NCBI GenBank assembly: GCA_043813305.1
Contig: JBDRLC010000054.1
Location: 1-6,235 of the forward strand
Source of the DNA: JAHIZC01 sp043813305
GTDB taxonomy: Bacteria > Omnitrophota > Gorgyraeia > Gygaellales > Profunditerraquicolaceae
DNA: 6,235 nucleotides
Direction of reading: 5' to 3'
Part shown: positions 3,826-6,235 of the stretch, piece after piece
Layout: the number at the start of each line of letters is the position of its first letter
Position numbering within the stretch: the first letter of the stretch is position 1
Notes under the pieces: model-generated
Told to the model about the DNA's origin: nothing
Database searches by the model: none
The model's input: only the letters and a program-made list of their open reading frames with translations
Program-made: the position numbers and the translations under genes

Positions 3826-6235
3826 ATGCCGCATTCAGATTTTATTCATTTACACCTCCACACTCAATATAGCCTTCTTGACGGTGCCTGCCGAATACCC
3901 GATATCCTTAGTCTCGCCAAACATTATAAGATGGATTCGCTGGCGATTACCGACCATGGGAATATGTTCGGTGCAGTGGATTTCTATCTTGAGACCCAGA
4001 AAGCGGGAATAAAGCCGATAATCGGCTGCGAAATTTATATTGCTCCGGGAAGCCGTCTGGATAAAAGCTCAGTAGGGATTGAGGAAGCTTCATACCATCT
4101 AATCCTCCTTGTCAAGGATGAGACCGGATACGAAAATTTAATGAAGTTGGTCTCGATTGGCTATCTAGAGGGATTCTACTACCGTCCGCGCATTGATAAA
4201 GAAGTACTCTTGCGTCATGCAAAGGGCTTGATCGGCCTGACTGCCTGCCTTAAAGGAGAGATCCCATCGTTACTCCAACAGAAACGTTTTAATGACGCTT
4301 TAAAGACCACTGATACTTACTTGAATATTTTCGGTAAGGATAATTTATATTTGGAGCTCCAGGCAAACTCTATCCCCGAGCAGAAGATAGTTAATGAAGG
4401 ATTAATAAAAATATCCAAAGAATTAAACCTTCCGTTAGTGGCGACTAATGATGTGCATTACGTTAAGAAGGAAGACGCCCCAGCCCACGAAGCCTTGCTT
4501 TGCATCCAGACCCAGACTACCCTGGATGACCCGAATAGGATGCGTTTTCAGACCGATGAATTTTATCTCAGGTCTCCCGAAGAGATGAAAGAAATTTTTA
4601 AAGATATCCCTGAGGCCATATCCAATACGCTTGAAATAGCCGGCCGCTGTAATTTAGAATTAAATTTTTCCAAAATCCATCTGCCTAAATATGAACCTCC
4701 TAAAGGAATATCCAAAGAGGCCTTTTTAAAAGAGTTGTGTATCCAGAGGCTAAAGGATAAGTATGAGGAAGTTACCCCTGCGATCAAGGAGCGCCTGGAG
4801 CATGAGTTAAAAATTATCAAAGATATGGGGTTTGTCAGCTACTTTCTGATCGTCTGGGACTTTATCCACTATGCCAAGAGTCAGAATATTCCGGTCGGCC
4901 CGGGGAGAGGTTCTGCCGCGGGCAGCTTGACCAGTTTTCTTTTAGGTATCACTGATATTGATCCTTTAAAATACGGCCTTCTATTTGAAAGGTTCTTAAA
5001 CCCTGAACGTTTAGGCCTGCCGGATATTGATATAGATTTTTGTTATGAGAGAAGGCAGGAAGTGATAGATTATGTAACTAAGAAATACGGCAGGGAGAAT
5101 GTCGCCCAGATTATCACTTTCGGTACGATGCAATCAAGGGCAGTGGTGCGCGATGTGGGTAGAGTGATGGGAATAAGTTACGCTGATGTGGATAGGATCG
5201 CTAAAATGATCCCTGCTGATCCGGGCATCAAGTTAAAGGACGCCTTAGAGAGCGAGCCGGAGCTAAAAAACTTGTATAAAAATAATCCTCAGATTACCAA
5301 ACTGATTAATATAGCGTTAAAGTTAGAAGGGCTTAATCGCCACGCATCCGTGCATGCTGCGGGCGTGGTCATTGCCGATAAGCCGCTGGACAACTATATG
5401 CCTTTATTTGAAACGCAGGGTGAGCAGATGACCACCGGTTACAGCATGGGTGTGTTAGAAAAAATCGGTTTGTTAAAGGTTGATTTCTTAGGGTTACGGA
5501 CTCTTACTGTGATCAGCGAGACCTTAAAGTTAATCAAGCAGACTCAGGGCAAAAGCATTGATATTGATAAGTTGCCGCTTGATGACTCTAAGACCTTTGA
5601 GCTTTTAGCAAAGTCACAGACTTTCGGGGTATTTCAGTTAGAGAGTTCCGGGATGCGTGATTTATTGAGGAAATTAGAACCAAGCCGGTTCGAAGATATA
5701 ATCGCACTTCTTGCATTATACCGGCCAGGTCCGATCGGTTCGGGGATGTTAGATGATTTTATGGCCCGTAAGCATAATCGCCTGCCGATTAAGTATGACC
5801 ACAAAAAACTTGAGGCGATTTTGAAGGAAACTTATGGGATCATGGTCTATCAGGAACAGATCATGCAAGCAGCTTCTAGCTTAGCGGGTTTTAGCCTGGC
5901 AGATGCAGACCTCTTGCGTCGGGCAATGAGCAAGAAGACCCCGGAAGTCATGGAGAAACAGAGGTCAAACTTTGTGATTGGGTGCACAAAAAATGAAATC
6001 AGTTCATCGGTGGCTAACAAGATATTTGACCTGATCGAATATTTCTCCGGTTACGGATTCAATAAATGTGTTGTTGGTTCAACAGAGATTATTGATGCTG
6101 ATACAGGTAAGAATGTCACTGTAAAGGAACTGTTCGAAAGAAAAGATTCTGTAAAGTTTACCTTTAGCTGCGATGATAATCTTAAGGTAAAAAAGAGCAA
6201 AATAAAAGATATAGTCTATAATGGGAATAAGCCCG
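3826..6235 (+). CDS. dnaE: DNA polymerase III alpha subunit, N-terminal part, interrupted by an intein
   Basis: DnaE is the catalytic subunit of the replicative polymerase. The frame is open from the ATG at 3826 to the right edge (803 codons). The N-terminal PHP domain starts with HLHLHTQYSLLDGA. Its likely metal ligands are all present: H10, H12, D19, H44, E69, H91, C141, D209 and H211. This resembles alpha subunits with an active PHP site rather than E. coli DnaE, which has lost several. The polymerase part has PVGPGRGSAAGS (from 356) and the palm aspartates D402 and D404 in PDIDIDFC and D553 in KVDFLGL. LYRPGPIGSGM and the GYGFNK fingers motif follow. Directly after Lys747, where SHS normally follows, an intein begins. 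No Shine-Dalgarno precedes the ATG, and the right arm of an inverted repeat ends 5 nt upstream. The start is chosen because MPHSDFIHLHLHTQYS aligns with the usual N terminus. The remaining exteins lie outside the window. Confidence 0.97.
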   Translation, partial: MPHSDFIHLHLHTQYSLLDGACRIPDILSLAKHYKMDSLAITDHGNMFGAVDFYLETQKAGIKPIIGCEIYIAPGSRLDKSSVGIEEASYHLILLVKDETGYENLMKLVSIGYLEGFYYRPRIDKEVLLRHAKGLIGLTACLKGEIPSLLQQKRFNDALKTTDTYLNIFGKDNLYLELQANSIPEQKIVNEGLIKISKELNLPLVATNDVHYVKKEDAPAHEALLCIQTQTTLDDPNRMRFQTDEFYLRSPEEMKEIFKDIPEAISNTLEIAGRCNLELNFSKIHLPKYEPPKGISKEAFLKELCIQRLKDKYEEVTPAIKERLEHELKIIKDMGFVSYFLIVWDFIHYAKSQNIPVGPGRGSAAGSLTSFLLGITDIDPLKYGLLFERFLNPERLGLPDIDIDFCYERRQEVIDYVTKKYGRENVAQIITFGTMQSRAVVRDVGRVMGISYADVDRIAKMIPADPGIKLKDALESEPELKNLYKNNPQITKLINIALKLEGLNRHASVHAAGVVIADKPLDNYMPLFETQGEQMTTGYSMGVLEKIGLLKVDFLGLRTLTVISETLKLIKQTQGKSIDIDKLPLDDSKTFELLAKSQTFGVFQLESSGMRDLLRKLEPSRFEDIIALLALYRPGPIGSGMLDDFMARKHNRLPIKYDHKKLEAILKETYGIMVYQEQIMQAASSLAGFSLADADLLRRAMSKKTPEVMEKQRSNFVIGCTKNEISSSVANKIFDLIEYFSGYGFNKCVVGSTEIIDADTGKNVTVKELFERKDSVKFTFSCDDNLKVKKSKIKDIVYNGNKP
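6067..6235 (+). other. Intein N-terminal segment within DnaE (partial)
   Basis: After GYGFNK (residues 742-747) the sequence leaves the DnaE family and begins CVVGSTEIIDADTG, a good match to the first block (A) of the Hint splicing domain, with Cys748 as the nucleophile. Some 50 residues later comes IVYNGNKP, which resembles the NGxKPV segment that precedes block B in many inteins. The TxxH block, any homing endonuclease and the C-terminal His-Asn splice junction all lie beyond the window. The expected +1 residue is the Ser of SHS, since FNKSHS is the uninterrupted motif in other DnaE proteins. The insertion point is three residues after the split site of cyanobacterial DnaE inteins (before CFNKSHS). 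Whether it is contiguous or split cannot be told here. Confidence 0.9.

Noticed and set aside
4563..4820. Reverse-strand open frame of 85 codons inside dnaE
   Set aside because: It lies fully opposite conserved DnaE coding sequence and its translation shows no family features.

Overview
The window is a compact stretch of bacterial chromosome with all genes on the + strand. In order it holds the 3' end of groEL, a guaB3-type IMP dehydrogenase gene, guaA (GMP synthase), and the 5' part of dnaE (DNA polymerase III alpha subunit), which runs off the right edge. Base composition is moderately AT-rich by eye. The housekeeping genes, sigma70-type promoter and GGM-tailed GroEL mark it as bacterial. 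The phylum cannot be fixed from these genes alone; an uncultured lineage such as Omnitrophota is only a guess.

Layout: groEL (1-612) ends in a Gly-Gly-Met repeat tail and is followed by a strong intrinsic terminator (642-676). A near-consensus promoter (689-717) opens the next unit, with a leader of about 150 nt that can fold just upstream of the ribosome binding site. guaB3 (874-2034) and guaA (2042-3727) are 7 nt apart and form a two-gene guanine nucleotide operon: IMP to XMP (GuaB3), then XMP to GMP (GuaA). The IMPDH lacks the usual CBS regulatory module. GuaA carries a 52-residue, very basic N-terminal extension absent from the E. coli enzyme.

Between guaA and dnaE is a short spacer made almost wholly of GTAA-type units arranged as a large imperfect inverted repeat (3737-3820), ending 5 nt before the dnaE ATG. 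DnaE (3826-6235, partial) has a complete-looking PHP metal site and all three polymerase aspartates. After the GYGFNK motif the reading frame passes directly into the start of an intein (from 6067), which continues beyond the window.

The main points of interest are the intein in dnaE, the polybasic extension on GuaA, the CBS-less IMPDH paired with guaA, and the inverted repeat in front of dnaE. No wholly new multi-gene system is visible.
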